Assembly (NCBI RefSeq): GCF_014649755.1
Contig: NZ_BMTQ01000008.1
Span: forward strand, 248,001-312,000
DNA: 64,000 nt
Reading direction: 5' to 3'
Source: Streptomyces litmocidini
GTDB taxonomy: Bacteria; Actinomycetota; Actinomycetes; Streptomycetales; Streptomycetaceae
Shown: piece by piece, positions 1-8,505 of the stretch
How positions within the stretch are numbered: position 1 is the first letter of the stretch
Layout: each line of letters begins with the position of its first letter
The notes under the pieces: model-generated
The model's input: only the letters and a program-made list of their open reading frames with translations
Told to the model about the DNA's origin: nothing
Databases searched by the model: none
Made by a program: the position numbers and the translations under genes

Positions 1-191
1 CGGCACGGCGTACGCCTGGTGAGCGCGCACCGCGACCCCCGGTCCCCGGCGGAGGCGGGGCCCGGCGGCCCGCGGTCGCCCGGAACGGCGCCACGGTGCC
101 CCGGCGCCGCGCCGTGGCCCCCGCCCCGTTTGCCGACGCCTCCGGCGGGTCACCTGTGACGACGTCGGGGGTACGCGCGAGGGAGTACGCG

Positions 192-1352
192 ATGGCCGGA
201 GCCGGACCGAACGAGTACCGCGTCGACGCGGTCGACGTGCACGCCTTCGAGGTGCCCACCGACGGCCCCGGCGGCAGGGAGCAGGACGGCACCCTGGAAT
301 GGGACTCCACGACGATGGTCCTGGTCCGGGTGCACGCCGGTGACAGGACCGGCCTCGGCTACACCTACGGAGACGTGTCGGTCGCCTCCTTCGTCACCTC
401 GCAGCTCGCGCCGCTCCTCGAGGGGCGGGGAGTCCTGGCGCCGCCGGCCCTGTGGCACCGCATGGGGGCGCACATCCGCAACGCCGGCCGGCCCGGTGTC
501 GGCGCCATGGCGCGCTCGGCGGTCGACGTGGCGCTGTGGGACCTCAAGGCCCGGCTGCTCGGCCTGCCGCTGGTGCACCTGCTGCCCGCCCATCACGACC
601 GGGTCCCGGTGTACGGCAGCGGCGGCTTCACGAACTACCCGCTCGACCGGCTCGCCGAGCAGCTCGCCGGATGGGTGGACCGGGGCATCCCGCGGCTCAA
701 GCTGAAGACCTCGCGCGAGCCCGAACGCGATCCTCGGCGCCTGACGGCCGTGCGCGAGGCGATCGGCGACGGGGTGGAGCTCTTCACCGACGCCAACGGC
801 GCGCTCTCCCGCAAGGAGGCCCTGTACTGGGCACGCAGGTTCCACGAGGAGTGGGACGTGCGCTGGTTCGAGGAGCCCGTCAGCTCGGCCGACCTCGAAG
901 GGCTGCGTCTGCTGCGCGACCGGGGCCCGGAACGGCTGGAGATCGCCGCCGGCGAGTACGCCTTCACCTCGCAGGACTTCGTCAACCTCGTGGAGCCCCC
1001 CGCCGTGGACTGTCTGCAGGCCGACGTGACCCGCTGCGGCGGCATCACCGGCCTCCTGGAGATCGCCGGTCTGGCGGCGGCCCGGCACCTCGACCTGTCC
1101 GCCCACTGCGCCCCGGCGGTCTCCGCCCACGCGTTCTGCGCCGTGCGCCGGCTGCGGCACCTGGAGTACTTCCACGACCACACGCGGGTCGAAGAACTGC
1201 TGTTCGACGGCACCCCGTCGCCCGTCGGCGGTGTTCTGCGGCCCGACCCCGCCCGCCCCGGCCTGGGCCTGGACGTCAAGTGGGCCGACGCCGAGCGCTT
1301 CCGCGTGTACGGGGCGCGCCCCGTCGGCCAGGACGCGCGCGGGGAGAAGTGA
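192..1352 (+). CDS. enolase-superfamily (mandelate racemase/muconate lactonizing-like) enzyme
   Basis: This 386-residue protein has the two-domain layout of the mandelate racemase branch of the enolase superfamily, whose members abstract a proton alpha to a carboxylate in a Mg-dependent barrel. Visible barrel motifs are LKLK near residue 167, FTDANG near 197, WFEEP near 226, AAGE near 252 and SAHCAP near 302, in family order. The start at 192 is chosen because GAGGGA lies 8 bases upstream; the frame is open back to 96, but that stretch is low-complexity. A Rieske oxygenase follows 260 bp downstream on the same strand. The substrate cannot be told; sugar-acid dehydratase and racemase are both possible. 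Family call is firm, reaction is not. Confidence 0.85.
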   Translation: MAGAGPNEYRVDAVDVHAFEVPTDGPGGREQDGTLEWDSTTMVLVRVHAGDRTGLGYTYGDVSVASFVTSQLAPLLEGRGVLAPPALWHRMGAHIRNAGRPGVGAMARSAVDVALWDLKARLLGLPLVHLLPAHHDRVPVYGSGGFTNYPLDRLAEQLAGWVDRGIPRLKLKTSREPERDPRRLTAVREAIGDGVELFTDANGALSRKEALYWARRFHEEWDVRWFEEPVSSADLEGLRLLRDRGPERLEIAAGEYAFTSQDFVNLVEPPAVDCLQADVTRCGGITGLLEIAGLAAARHLDLSAHCAPAVSAHAFCAVRRLRHLEYFHDHTRVEELLFDGTPSPVGGVLRPDPARPGLGLDVKWADAERFRVYGARPVGQDARGEK

Positions 1353-1612
1353 AACGCGCTGAGGAGCGGCACCTCGGCCGCCCGGGGCCGGAGGCACCCG
1401 CCGGCCGGCCCGGTGACCGCGGCGAGGACCGGCGCGTCGGTCACCCGCGCGGCCCCGCCCTCGGGGCGTCGCCGACGGCGGGAGGCCAGGATGGAACGGT
1501 GCCGGGACCCCGTCGGTCGCTCGGCGGGCCGGTGCGGGCCGGCTCCACCGGACCACGCGCGCCGGAACCCCGCGTGCCCGGTGCCCCACCCGACGGAACA
1601 GAGGGAGTGCGC

Positions 1613-2854
1613 ATGGCCGAGACGCAGACGGGCGGCGGCATCACGCCGCCCGTCCCCAGCCGCGACGGCGTCCAGCGCTCCGGGCACACGGCGCCGCGGT
1701 CCGCGGGCCTTCCCGACCTGCGGCGCGTGGGCGCGCACCCGGACCACTGGTACCCGGTCGCGCTGTCGAGGAAGGTGCGCCGGGGGCGGGCGTACGCGAC
1801 CGCGTTCGCCGGCGAGCGCATCGCGCTCTACCGCGGTGAGAGCGGCGCCGTACACGCCCTGGAGGACCGGTGCGCGCACCGGCAGGTCCCCCTGAGCATG
1901 GGCGTGGTGGAGGGCGAGACGCTCCGCTGCTGCTACCACGCCTGGGCCTACCGCGGTGACGGCCGCATCTCCCAGATCCCCTATCTCTCCAAGGGGGACG
2001 GCCGGCCGCCGCGCGGGGTGCGCGGCTACCCCGTCCGCGAGGCGTACGGTCTGGTCTTCGTCTTCCCCGGTGACCCGGAGAAGGCCGCGGGGACCGCGTT
2101 CCCCGAACTGCCGGCCCACGGTTCGCCGAAGTACCGGACCATGACCTTCTCCCGGACCGTGCGGTGCCACTACTCCTTCATGCACGAGAACCTGCTCGAC
2201 ATGAACCACCAGTTCCTCCACCGGGGCGTCGTGGGCAGGCTGCACCCGGAGCTCCTGGGCCACCGGGCCGACGGGCGGACGGTGGAGGCCCGGTACCTGT
2301 TCACGCACACCGGAGGGAAGCGGAACCGCAGCGCGGGCCTGTTGGCCGGTGAGGGCATCGGCGGTTCGGCCTCCAGCGATGTCATGACCATCCGCACGCA
2401 GTACCCGTACCAGACGCTCGACCTGGTTCCGGAGAGGGCCGACCACCCCGCCTTCCGGCTCTGGGCGGCGTACGTGCCCGAGGACGCCGAGCAGCGCACG
2501 TGCCGTACCTACGGCCTGCTCATGATCGAGAAGCCCGGGATCCCCGCCGCCCTCCATGTGGCCTGGCCGTTCATCCGCCGTTTCGCCGAGCGCGTCTTCG
2601 CCGAGGACCGGATGGCCGTCGAAGCGGAGCAGAGGGCCTGGGACGAGCAGGGCGAGGACCGCAACCACGAGGTCTTCCCGGTGATCCTGGACGTCCGCGA
2701 GGTGCTGCGCGCCAACGGCGTCCCCCTGCGGCCCCCGGCCGCCCCCTGCGACCCCGCCGGCTGCGACGGCGCACCCGCCGGTCACCCCCGCGACGGCGGG
2801 GAAGGCGACGCCTCCCGGGACCCGAGTCCCTCACCCGCCCGGCCGGGCGGGTGA
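1613..2854 (+). CDS. Rieske [2Fe-2S] ring-hydroxylating oxygenase, alpha-type subunit
   Basis: A 413-residue oxygenase. The N-terminal half carries the Rieske cluster pair CAH followed about 17 residues later by CCYH. The C-terminal catalytic domain contains ENLLDMNHQFLH, the place where related enzymes put the Asp-His-His mononuclear iron triad; the two histidines are three residues apart here, one fewer than the common spacing. The start is set by GAGGGAG five bases before ATG 1613. The last 40 residues are Pro/Gly/Asp-rich and look disordered. No reductase or ferredoxin gene is adjacent, so electrons must come from elsewhere. The substrate is unknown; aromatic ring hydroxylation or O/N-demethylation are family options. 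Confidence 0.88.
   Translation: MAETQTGGGITPPVPSRDGVQRSGHTAPRSAGLPDLRRVGAHPDHWYPVALSRKVRRGRAYATAFAGERIALYRGESGAVHALEDRCAHRQVPLSMGVVEGETLRCCYHAWAYRGDGRISQIPYLSKGDGRPPRGVRGYPVREAYGLVFVFPGDPEKAAGTAFPELPAHGSPKYRTMTFSRTVRCHYSFMHENLLDMNHQFLHRGVVGRLHPELLGHRADGRTVEARYLFTHTGGKRNRSAGLLAGEGIGGSASSDVMTIRTQYPYQTLDLVPERADHPAFRLWAAYVPEDAEQRTCRTYGLLMIEKPGIPAALHVAWPFIRRFAERVFAEDRMAVEAEQRAWDEQGEDRNHEVFPVILDVREVLRANGVPLRPPAAPCDPAGCDGAPAGHPRDGGEGDASRDPSPSPARPGG
2831..2854. terminator. perfect 24-bp palindrome over the Rieske gene stop codon
   Basis: A perfect 12+12 palindrome made almost only of G and C spans the last seven codons and the TGA of the Rieske gene. As RNA it would form a tight hairpin at the 3' end of the message. 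There is no T-tract after it, which is usual for streptomycete terminators. Termination is inferred from position. Confidence 0.5.
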
Positions 2855-2928
2855 GACCGCGCGTCCACGGTGGTGCCGCTCGGATCGGTCCTCCCCCGCG
2901 TCGGCCTTCGGGGTGACGGGGCCGGTGC

Positions 2929-3250
2929 ATGATGACGGAGCTGGAGTGCTGCGCCGCAGACGATCCTCGGTTCGACGGGCTGAGGATGCGGCTCGTGAAC
3001 GCGATCCGTTCCCCTGTCGCCGACGAGGAGGACAACCTCTTCCCCCGGCTGTGCCGGGCGTGCCCCGCGGTCGTGCTGAACGAATCGGGCGACAAGGTGC
3101 GGCAGGCCGAGAAGACGGCGCCGCCCCGTCCCCACCCCTCCCGACCCGTCCCCACCCCTCCGCCCCCGGCACGCCTCCGGCCGACAAGCTCCTCGCTCCC
3201 GGCACGGCCCCCGTCGACCGGCTGCGGGACGCCATGACCGGGCGCGGCGA
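2929..3250 (+). pseudogene. hemerythrin (HHE)-like protein, truncated and frameshifted
   Basis: The frame from 2929 reads ELECCAADDPRFDGL, then VADEEDNLFPRLCRACP, then KTAPPRPHP. This matches the second half of actinobacterial HHE-domain proteins (from memory of the family). The first roughly 80 residues, carrying the first metal-binding helices, are absent. Near 3140 the reading passes into another frame, which continues the family tail: SAPGTPPADKLLAPG, then VDRLRDAMTGRG. The shift is explained by a 20-bp tandem duplication at 3125-3161; deleting one copy restores a single frame. The ligand helix reads SPVADEE where the family has His before VADEE, a further sign of decay. A short translated product from ATG 2929 is possible but unlikely to bind iron. 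Confidence 0.75.
3125..3161. repeat. 20-bp tandem duplication inside the HHE pseudogene
   Basis: The 17-bp string CCCGTCCCCACCCCTCC occurs at 3125-3141 and again at 3145-3161, a period of 20 bp. Twenty is not a multiple of three, so the duplication moves the reading frame of the HHE-like gene by exactly the amount needed to explain the two homologous halves being in different frames. Confidence 0.85.
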
Positions 3251-3418
3251 GGGCTGGGGCGCCCGGGGGCGTTCCGTCGATCAGGCCGGTGCCCGCCCGA
3301 GCGGGCCGGTGGGGGCGGTGCGAACGGCCGGTCCCGGGCGGACACCGCGGGGGCTCGGGCGCCGCTTGGCCGGAGGATCCCGGGGTAGACGCAGGTCTCC
3401 GAAAGGCGGAGGTGTCGG

Positions 3419-5875
3419 ATGGAGTTTCCGAACGACCGGATCGCGCGGCCCTGGGGCGGACGAACCGCCTACGGCTCCGGCGGGACGTGGCCGGCCCGGG
3501 TGGACACGCATCTCGCCGAGGGCGTCACGACGGCCGATGTCGAGCAGTGGGTGCAGTCCGCGTCGGTGCTGCATTCGAACGGGGACGCGATGGACATCGC
3601 GGTGCGGAACGGCCGCATCGTCGGCGTCCGGGGACGTGCGGCGGACCGGGTGAACCGGGGCCGGCTGGGGCCCAAGGACCTCTTCGGCTGGCAGGCCAAC
3701 CATGCCGCCGACCGGCTGCGCGCCCCCTTGGTCCGGGAGGGCGGCCGTCTGGTCGAGTGCGACTGGGACACGGCCATGGGCCGCGTGGTGCACCACTCCC
3801 GCGAGCTCCTCTCCGCCCGTGGGCCGGGAGCGATCGGCTTCTACACCACCGGGCAGCTGTTCCTGGAGGAGTACTACACCCTGGCCGTCCTGGCCCGCGC
3901 CGGGATCGGCACCAACCACCTCGACGGCAACACCCGTCTGTGCACCTCCACCGCGGCCGAGGCGCTGAAGGAGTCGTTCGGCTGCGACGGCCAGCCCGGC
4001 TCGTACGCGGACGTCGACCACGCGGACGCCCTCGCCCTGTTCGGCCACAACATGGCCGAGACGCAGCCGGTGCTGTGGATGCGGGTGCTGGACCGGCTGG
4101 AGGGCGAGGACCCGCCGCGGCTGCTGTGCGTGGACCCCCGCCCCACCGTGGTGGCCCGGCACGCCGACGTGCACCTGGCGCCCCGCCTCGGAACCAACGT
4201 CGCCCTGCTCAACGCGCTCCTGCACGAGATCGTCCGGACCGACCGGATCGACCACGACTTCGTGGAGTCGCACACGGTGGGCTTCGAGGAACTCCGCGAG
4301 CAGGTCGCGGAGTGCACTCCCGCGTGGGCCTCGAAGATCTGCGACGTGCCCGCCGCGGCCATCGGCCGGGCCGCGGAGCTGCTGGGCGGTGCCGAGCGGC
4401 TCCTGTCCACGGTGCTGCAGGGCGTCTACCAGTCGCACCAGGCCACGGCGGCCGCCGTCCAGGTCAACAACCTGCACCTGGTCCGCGGGATGCTGGGCCG
4501 GCCGGGCTGCGGCGTGCTGCAGATGAACGGCCAGCCGACCGCCCAGAACACCCGCGAGACCGGCGCCAACGGCGACCTGCCGGGTTTCCGCAACTGGCAG
4601 AACGACCAGCACGTCGCCGAACTGGCCCGGATCTGGAACGTCGACCCGTCGGCCATCCCCCACTACGCCCCGCCGACCCCGGCGATGCAGATCTTCCGCT
4701 ACGCCGAACAGGGTTCGGTGCGCATGCTGTGGATCAGCGGCACCAATCCGGCCGTGTCCCTGCCGGAACTCGCCCGCATCCGCGGCATCCTCGGGCAGGA
4801 GCGCCTCTTCACGGTCGTCCAGGACCTCTTCCTCACGGAGACCGCGCAGCTGGCCGACGTGGTCCTGCCGGCCGCGACGTGGGGGGAGAAGACCGGCACG
4901 TTCACCAACGCCGACCGCACCGTCCACCTCTCGGAGAAGGCGGTCGAACCGCCCGGGGCGAGCCGCCCCGACCTGGACGTCTTCCTGGACTACGCACGGC
5001 GCATGGACTTCCGCGACCGCGACGGCGGGCCGTTGATCACGTGGAGCACGCCCGAGGAGGCGTTCGAGGCGTGGAAACGCTGCAGCGCCGGCCGGCCGTG
5101 CGACTACACGGGTCTGACGTACGAGAGGCTGCGGGGCGGCAGCGGCATCCAGTGGCCCTGCAACGAGGACGCCCCCGACGGCACCGAACGCCTCTACACC
5201 GAGGGCATCAGCTGGGCGCATCCCGACGTCTGCGAGAGCTACGGCAAGGACCTGGTCACCGGCGCGCCCGTGGAAGTGGTCGAGTACCGGTCGCTCAACC
5301 CCGACGGCAAGGCGGTCGTCAAGGCCGCCGAGTACCTCCCGCCGCACGAGGACACCAGCGAGGAGTACCCCCTCCAGCTGACCACCGGCCGCACCCTCTA
5401 CCACTTCCACACCCGCACCAAGACCGGCCGGGTGCCGCAGCTCGACGCCGCGGCCCCGGAGGTGTGGGCGGAGCTGAGCCCCGCCGAGGCCGCCGCGCGG
5501 GACCTCCGCGAGGGGGACCTCGCCCGGATCACCACGCCGCGGGGGTCGCTGCAGGCCCGCGTCCGGATCACCGACATCCGCGACGGGCTCGTCTTCGTGC
5601 CCTTCCACTACGGCTACTGGGACACCCCCGGGGGCCATGGACCGGCCTCGCCGTCCGAAGGCAGGGCCGCCAACGAGACGACGATCACCGACTGGGACCC
5701 GGCTTCCAAGCAGCCCCTGTTCAAGACGGCCGCGGCCCGCGTCGAACGCGTCGCGCGCGGTGACGGCACACCGGCTCCCGCCCCGACCAACACCGCCTCC
5801 GCGCCGTCCGCGCCGGACGGTGTCCCGGCCACCGCCGGAGGACCGCGGGCCCACGCGACGGAGGAACGGCCATGA
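3419..5875 (+). CDS. molybdopterin oxidoreductase, nitrate reductase/formate dehydrogenase-like, without the 4Fe-4S cysteines
   Basis: This 818-residue protein is a DMSO-reductase-superfamily catalytic subunit. DGNTRLCTSTAA places Cys175 where Nas/Nap-type nitrate reductases hold the molybdenum-ligating Cys. NGQPTAQNTRETGANGDLPG, WISGTNPAVSLP and LPAATWGEKTGTFTN are typical cofactor-binding segments, and the C-terminal part (TTGRTLYHFHTRTK onward) is the molydopterin dinucleotide-binding domain. The N-terminal region that normally reads CxxCxxxC...C instead reads VQSASVLHSNGDAMDI and NRGRLGPKDL, with no cysteines, so no cluster is expected there. The next gene starts inside its stop codon. 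The molybdate uptake genes at 12.3-15.7 kb could serve it. Substrate and redox partner are unknown; nitrate reduction is only one possibility. Confidence 0.88.
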   Translation: MEFPNDRIARPWGGRTAYGSGGTWPARVDTHLAEGVTTADVEQWVQSASVLHSNGDAMDIAVRNGRIVGVRGRAADRVNRGRLGPKDLFGWQANHAADRLRAPLVREGGRLVECDWDTAMGRVVHHSRELLSARGPGAIGFYTTGQLFLEEYYTLAVLARAGIGTNHLDGNTRLCTSTAAEALKESFGCDGQPGSYADVDHADALALFGHNMAETQPVLWMRVLDRLEGEDPPRLLCVDPRPTVVARHADVHLAPRLGTNVALLNALLHEIVRTDRIDHDFVESHTVGFEELREQVAECTPAWASKICDVPAAAIGRAAELLGGAERLLSTVLQGVYQSHQATAAAVQVNNLHLVRGMLGRPGCGVLQMNGQPTAQNTRETGANGDLPGFRNWQNDQHVAELARIWNVDPSAIPHYAPPTPAMQIFRYAEQGSVRMLWISGTNPAVSLPELARIRGILGQERLFTVVQDLFLTETAQLADVVLPAATWGEKTGTFTNADRTVHLSEKAVEPPGASRPDLDVFLDYARRMDFRDRDGGPLITWSTPEEAFEAWKRCSAGRPCDYTGLTYERLRGGSGIQWPCNEDAPDGTERLYTEGISWAHPDVCESYGKDLVTGAPVEVVEYRSLNPDGKAVVKAAEYLPPHEDTSEEYPLQLTTGRTLYHFHTRTKTGRVPQLDAAAPEVWAELSPAEAAARDLREGDLARITTPRGSLQARVRITDIRDGLVFVPFHYGYWDTPGGHGPASPSEGRAANETTITDWDPASKQPLFKTAAARVERVARGDGTPAPAPTNTASAPSAPDGVPATAGGPRAHATEERP

Positions 5876-6411
5876 GCGGCGTCGCCCTCACCCTGCGTGC
5901 GCTCCACCACGGCGAGCGCCACCTGGAGCAGGAGCTCGTGGCCGTCGCGGACCGCCACCGCACGGACCACGAGGTCCACCACGTCGCCACCGATCTCGCC
6001 CGCTGGTCCGACGAGCACGCCGACCGCATCGCGGACGCGGCCCGGGCCCACGGGCTCGACCTGAAGGGCGGCACGGAGGAGGAGCCGGGCGAAGGCCTGC
6101 TCTCCGCGGTGCGGGAGAAGACCGCCGAACCGCCGGGGCATCCACCGGAGCCCGGTCTCCTCCTCCTGCGCGACCTGCGCTCCCTCCACCTGGCGGCGGC
6201 CGAGAACTCCCTGTACTGGGAGATGCTCGCCCAGTACGCCCAGGCGGCGAAGGACGACCGGCTCCTGGCCCTGTCCTCCGCGTGCCACCCGCGGACGCTG
6301 CGGCAGATGCGCTGGACCAACGCCATGATCAAGGCGCTCTCACCGCAGATCCTCACCGCTCTCCGAACCCACGGGGACCGGGGCGCTTCGGGCCGGGCCC
6401 TGGTCGACTAG
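5872..6411 (+). CDS. small helical protein coupled to the molybdoenzyme (unknown function)
   Basis: ATG 5872 overlaps the stop of the molybdopterin oxidoreductase as ATGA, with GAGGAA just upstream, so the two are translationally coupled. The 179-residue product has no signal peptide or membrane segment. It is rich in His, Glu and Asp in its first 60 residues (RALHHGERHLEQEL, then DRHRTDHEVHHVATDL, then DEHADRIADAARAHGLDL) and has a second helical stretch near 120-160. That looks like a ferritin-like or four-helix bundle that could bind metal, but I recognise no named family. A maturation or partner role for the molybdoenzyme is inference from coupling. Its stop overlaps the convergent prenyltransferase gene by four bases. 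Confidence 0.7.
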   Translation: MSGVALTLRALHHGERHLEQELVAVADRHRTDHEVHHVATDLARWSDEHADRIADAARAHGLDLKGGTEEEPGEGLLSAVREKTAEPPGHPPEPGLLLLRDLRSLHLAAAENSLYWEMLAQYAQAAKDDRLLALSSACHPRTLRQMRWTNAMIKALSPQILTALRTHGDRGASGRALVD

Positions 6412-7307
6412 TCGACGGGCGGCGCGCTTCCGGCCAGTACCAGGAGCGCGGCGTCGAGGCCGGCCATGGCCAGGACGGCGACAAAAGGCACGCGTCCGCG
6501 CATCAGGGCGGGCGGCCCGGCCACCGCCAGGACGCAGAGCGCGAGGGTCACGCCGATCAGGCCCGCCCCGGCCGGCGACACCCGGCCCGTCGGGCCCGCC
6601 GTCAGCATCACGCAGGAGGCGAGGGTCAGGACCGCGGCCGACGCCGTGGACCCGCGCCGGCCCATTCTCTGCGGGAGCCCGCGCACCCCGCCCACGAGGT
6701 CGTCCTCGATGTCCGGCAGGACGTTGGCGAAGTGGGCACCGGTCCCCAGGAGCGCCGCCGCGACGGTCAGCCACAGGGGCGGCCAGGGGCGCCCCGGAAG
6801 GGCCAGCGTCAGGAACGCGGGCAGCAGCCCGAAGGCGACGGCGTACGGCAGCCAGGAGAGGACCGTCCGTTTGAGCCACAGGTTGTACGTCCATCCCGCG
6901 GCGACGCAGCCGAGGTGCACCGCGCCGGCCAGGAGGCCGCACCCGAGCGACAGGGGGACGCAGACCAGCAGGGCCGCGCAGGCCGCCGCGCCCACCGCGC
7001 CCGGCCGTGCGGCCCCCGTGGCCAGGGGCTTGTCACGTCGTCCGGCGGTCCGGTCGCGCCGCAGGTCCAGCCGGTCGTTGCACCAGCCGATCGACAACTG
7101 GCCCGCGGCGACCGCGGCCACCGCGCCGGCCGCCGGGGCGACGTCCAGTCCGGACGCGGCGGCCAGCAGCGCCGCGAGGACCGTCACCGTCGCCGCCGGC
7201 ACCGGGTGACTCGCCCTCAGCAGACCGACGACGAAACGGCGTTCCGTCGTGCCGGGAACAGCCGGGGCGGCGAGGCGGTGGGGTCCTTCGTCCGTGGTGG
7301 GGCGCAC
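6408..7307 (-). CDS. UbiA-family prenyltransferase
   Basis: A 299-residue integral membrane protein with the UbiA signature NDRLDLRRDRTAGRRDKPL (NDxxDxxxD), which binds Mg-prenyl diphosphate, and a second acidic motif DIEDD. About eight hydrophobic segments are visible. The GTG start at 7307 lacks a strong ribosome site. It diverges from the type III PKS operon across only 78 bp. That neighbour makes prenylation of a polyketide-derived phenol or quinone attractive, but the acceptor is inference; menaquinone or chlorophyll-type branches of UbiA are alternatives. Confidence 0.85.
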   Translation of the reverse strand: MRPTTDEGPHRLAAPAVPGTTERRFVVGLLRASHPVPAATVTVLAALLAAASGLDVAPAAGAVAAVAAGQLSIGWCNDRLDLRRDRTAGRRDKPLATGAARPGAVGAAACAALLVCVPLSLGCGLLAGAVHLGCVAAGWTYNLWLKRTVLSWLPYAVAFGLLPAFLTLALPGRPWPPLWLTVAAALLGTGAHFANVLPDIEDDLVGGVRGLPQRMGRRGSTASAAVLTLASCVMLTAGPTGRVSPAGAGLIGVTLALCVLAVAGPPALMRGRVPFVAVLAMAGLDAALLVLAGSAPPVD

Positions 7308-7385
7308 CGCACCACGCTAGGCGACGGCGCGCCCACGACCGCCGGGTTGAGGGTGTCGGCGCCCCACCGTCCCTATGTTGGAGCA

Positions 7386-8498
7386 ATGACGCGCGTCCTC
7401 GCGGTGAGCACGGTTTTCCCCCCGCACCGCTACATGCAGCACGAGATCACCGAAGACCTCGTCTCCGGCCTGCCGCCCGGGCCCGAGAGGGAACTCGTGC
7501 GCCGACTGCACGCGGCGGCCGGCGTGGAGAGCCGTCATCTCGCCCTGCCCCTCGACCGTTACCGCGATCTCGGTGCCTTCGGCGAGACCAACCGCCTCTT
7601 CGTCGAACTGGCCACCGCGCTGGGCTCCGAAGCCGCCACACGGGTCCTCCAGGACGCCGGCGTCCGCCCGGAGGACGTCGACCTGGTCGTCTCGACGACC
7701 GTGACCGGCATCGCGACGCCTTCCCTGGAGGCACGCGTCGCGGCACGGGTCGGTCTGCGGCCCGACGTCAGGCGCACGCCCCTGTTCGGGCTCGGGTGCT
7801 CCGCGGGAGCCGCCGGTCTGGCCCGCGTCCACGACTTCCTCGACGGCCGGCCGGGCGGCACCGCGCTCCTCCTCTCCACCGAGCTGTGCTCGCTCACCCT
7901 GCAGCGCGCCGACACGTCGATGGCGAACCTGGTGGCGGGCGGTCTGTTCGGGGACGGAGCCGCCGCCCTCGTGGCCGTCGGCGGCGACCACTCCCCCACG
8001 TCCTCGCGTACGACATCGCGGGCGTCCGCCTCCTCGCGCACGGCACCGCAGCCGTCCGGGTCCTCCGTGCCGAGCGTCGTGGCGGCGCGCAGCCGCCTGT
8101 ACCCCGGGACCGAGCACCTGTTGGGGTGGGACGTCGGCGACTGGGGCTTCCGCATGGTCCTCGGGCCGGAACTCCCCGCACTCGTCGGGCTGCACGTCAC
8201 CGAGGAGGTGGAGTCCTTCCTCGCCGCGCACGACCTCAAGCCCGGGGACGTGGGGGCGTGGATCTGCCACCCCGGCGGCCCGAAGGTCCTGGACGCGCTC
8301 GCCGAAGGGCTCGGTCTGCCGGGTTCGGCCCTCGCGGCGAGCCGCCGCGCCCTGGCCGCCCACGGCAACCTGTCCTCCGCGTCGGTGCTGCAGGTCCTGA
8401 AGGACGTGCAGGCCCACCGGCCGCCGCCCGGGACGATCGGCCTGATGCTCGCCTTCGGGCCCGGCTTCTCGTCCGAACTCGTCCTCCTGGCCTGGTGA
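7386..8498 (+). CDS. type III polyketide synthase (chalcone/stilbene synthase-like; SrsA-type)
   Basis: This 370-residue protein carries the type III PKS triad: Cys in LFGLGCSAGAAG, His in WICHPGGPK and Asn in AHGNLSSASV. Such enzymes extend an acyl starter with malonyl units and cyclise to resorcinols or pyrones. ATG 7386 sits a few bases from TATGTT, so the message may be nearly leaderless. Next to it are an ICMT-type methyltransferase and a FAD hydroxylase in the order known from the S. griseus srsABC operon (alkylresorcinol and phenolic-lipid quinones), which is the basis for the product guess. An unusual Ser/Thr-rich stretch of about 28 residues (near 200-230, starting DHSPTSSRTTS) interrupts an otherwise normal alignment. 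Confidence 0.9.
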   Translation: MTRVLAVSTVFPPHRYMQHEITEDLVSGLPPGPERELVRRLHAAAGVESRHLALPLDRYRDLGAFGETNRLFVELATALGSEAATRVLQDAGVRPEDVDLVVSTTVTGIATPSLEARVAARVGLRPDVRRTPLFGLGCSAGAAGLARVHDFLDGRPGGTALLLSTELCSLTLQRADTSMANLVAGGLFGDGAAALVAVGGDHSPTSSRTTSRASASSRTAPQPSGSSVPSVVAARSRLYPGTEHLLGWDVGDWGFRMVLGPELPALVGLHVTEEVESFLAAHDLKPGDVGAWICHPGGPKVLDALAEGLGLPGSALAASRRALAAHGNLSSASVLQVLKDVQAHRPPPGTIGLMLAFGPGFSSELVLLAW

Positions 8499-8505
8499 GT
8501 CCGTC

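Noticed and set aside
1..21. End of an upstream gene (frame reading GTAYAW then stop)
   Set aside because: Only six codons are in the window, too few to support a call.
3281..5854. An 857-codon minus-strand open frame
   Set aside because: It lies fully opposite the molybdopterin oxidoreductase, which has clear family motifs; the frame is a mirror artefact of GC-rich coding DNA.
7983..8080. Frameshift pair in the type III PKS
   Set aside because: The other frame gives no family sequence and the original frame resumes normal motifs on both sides, so an in-frame insert is the simpler reading.
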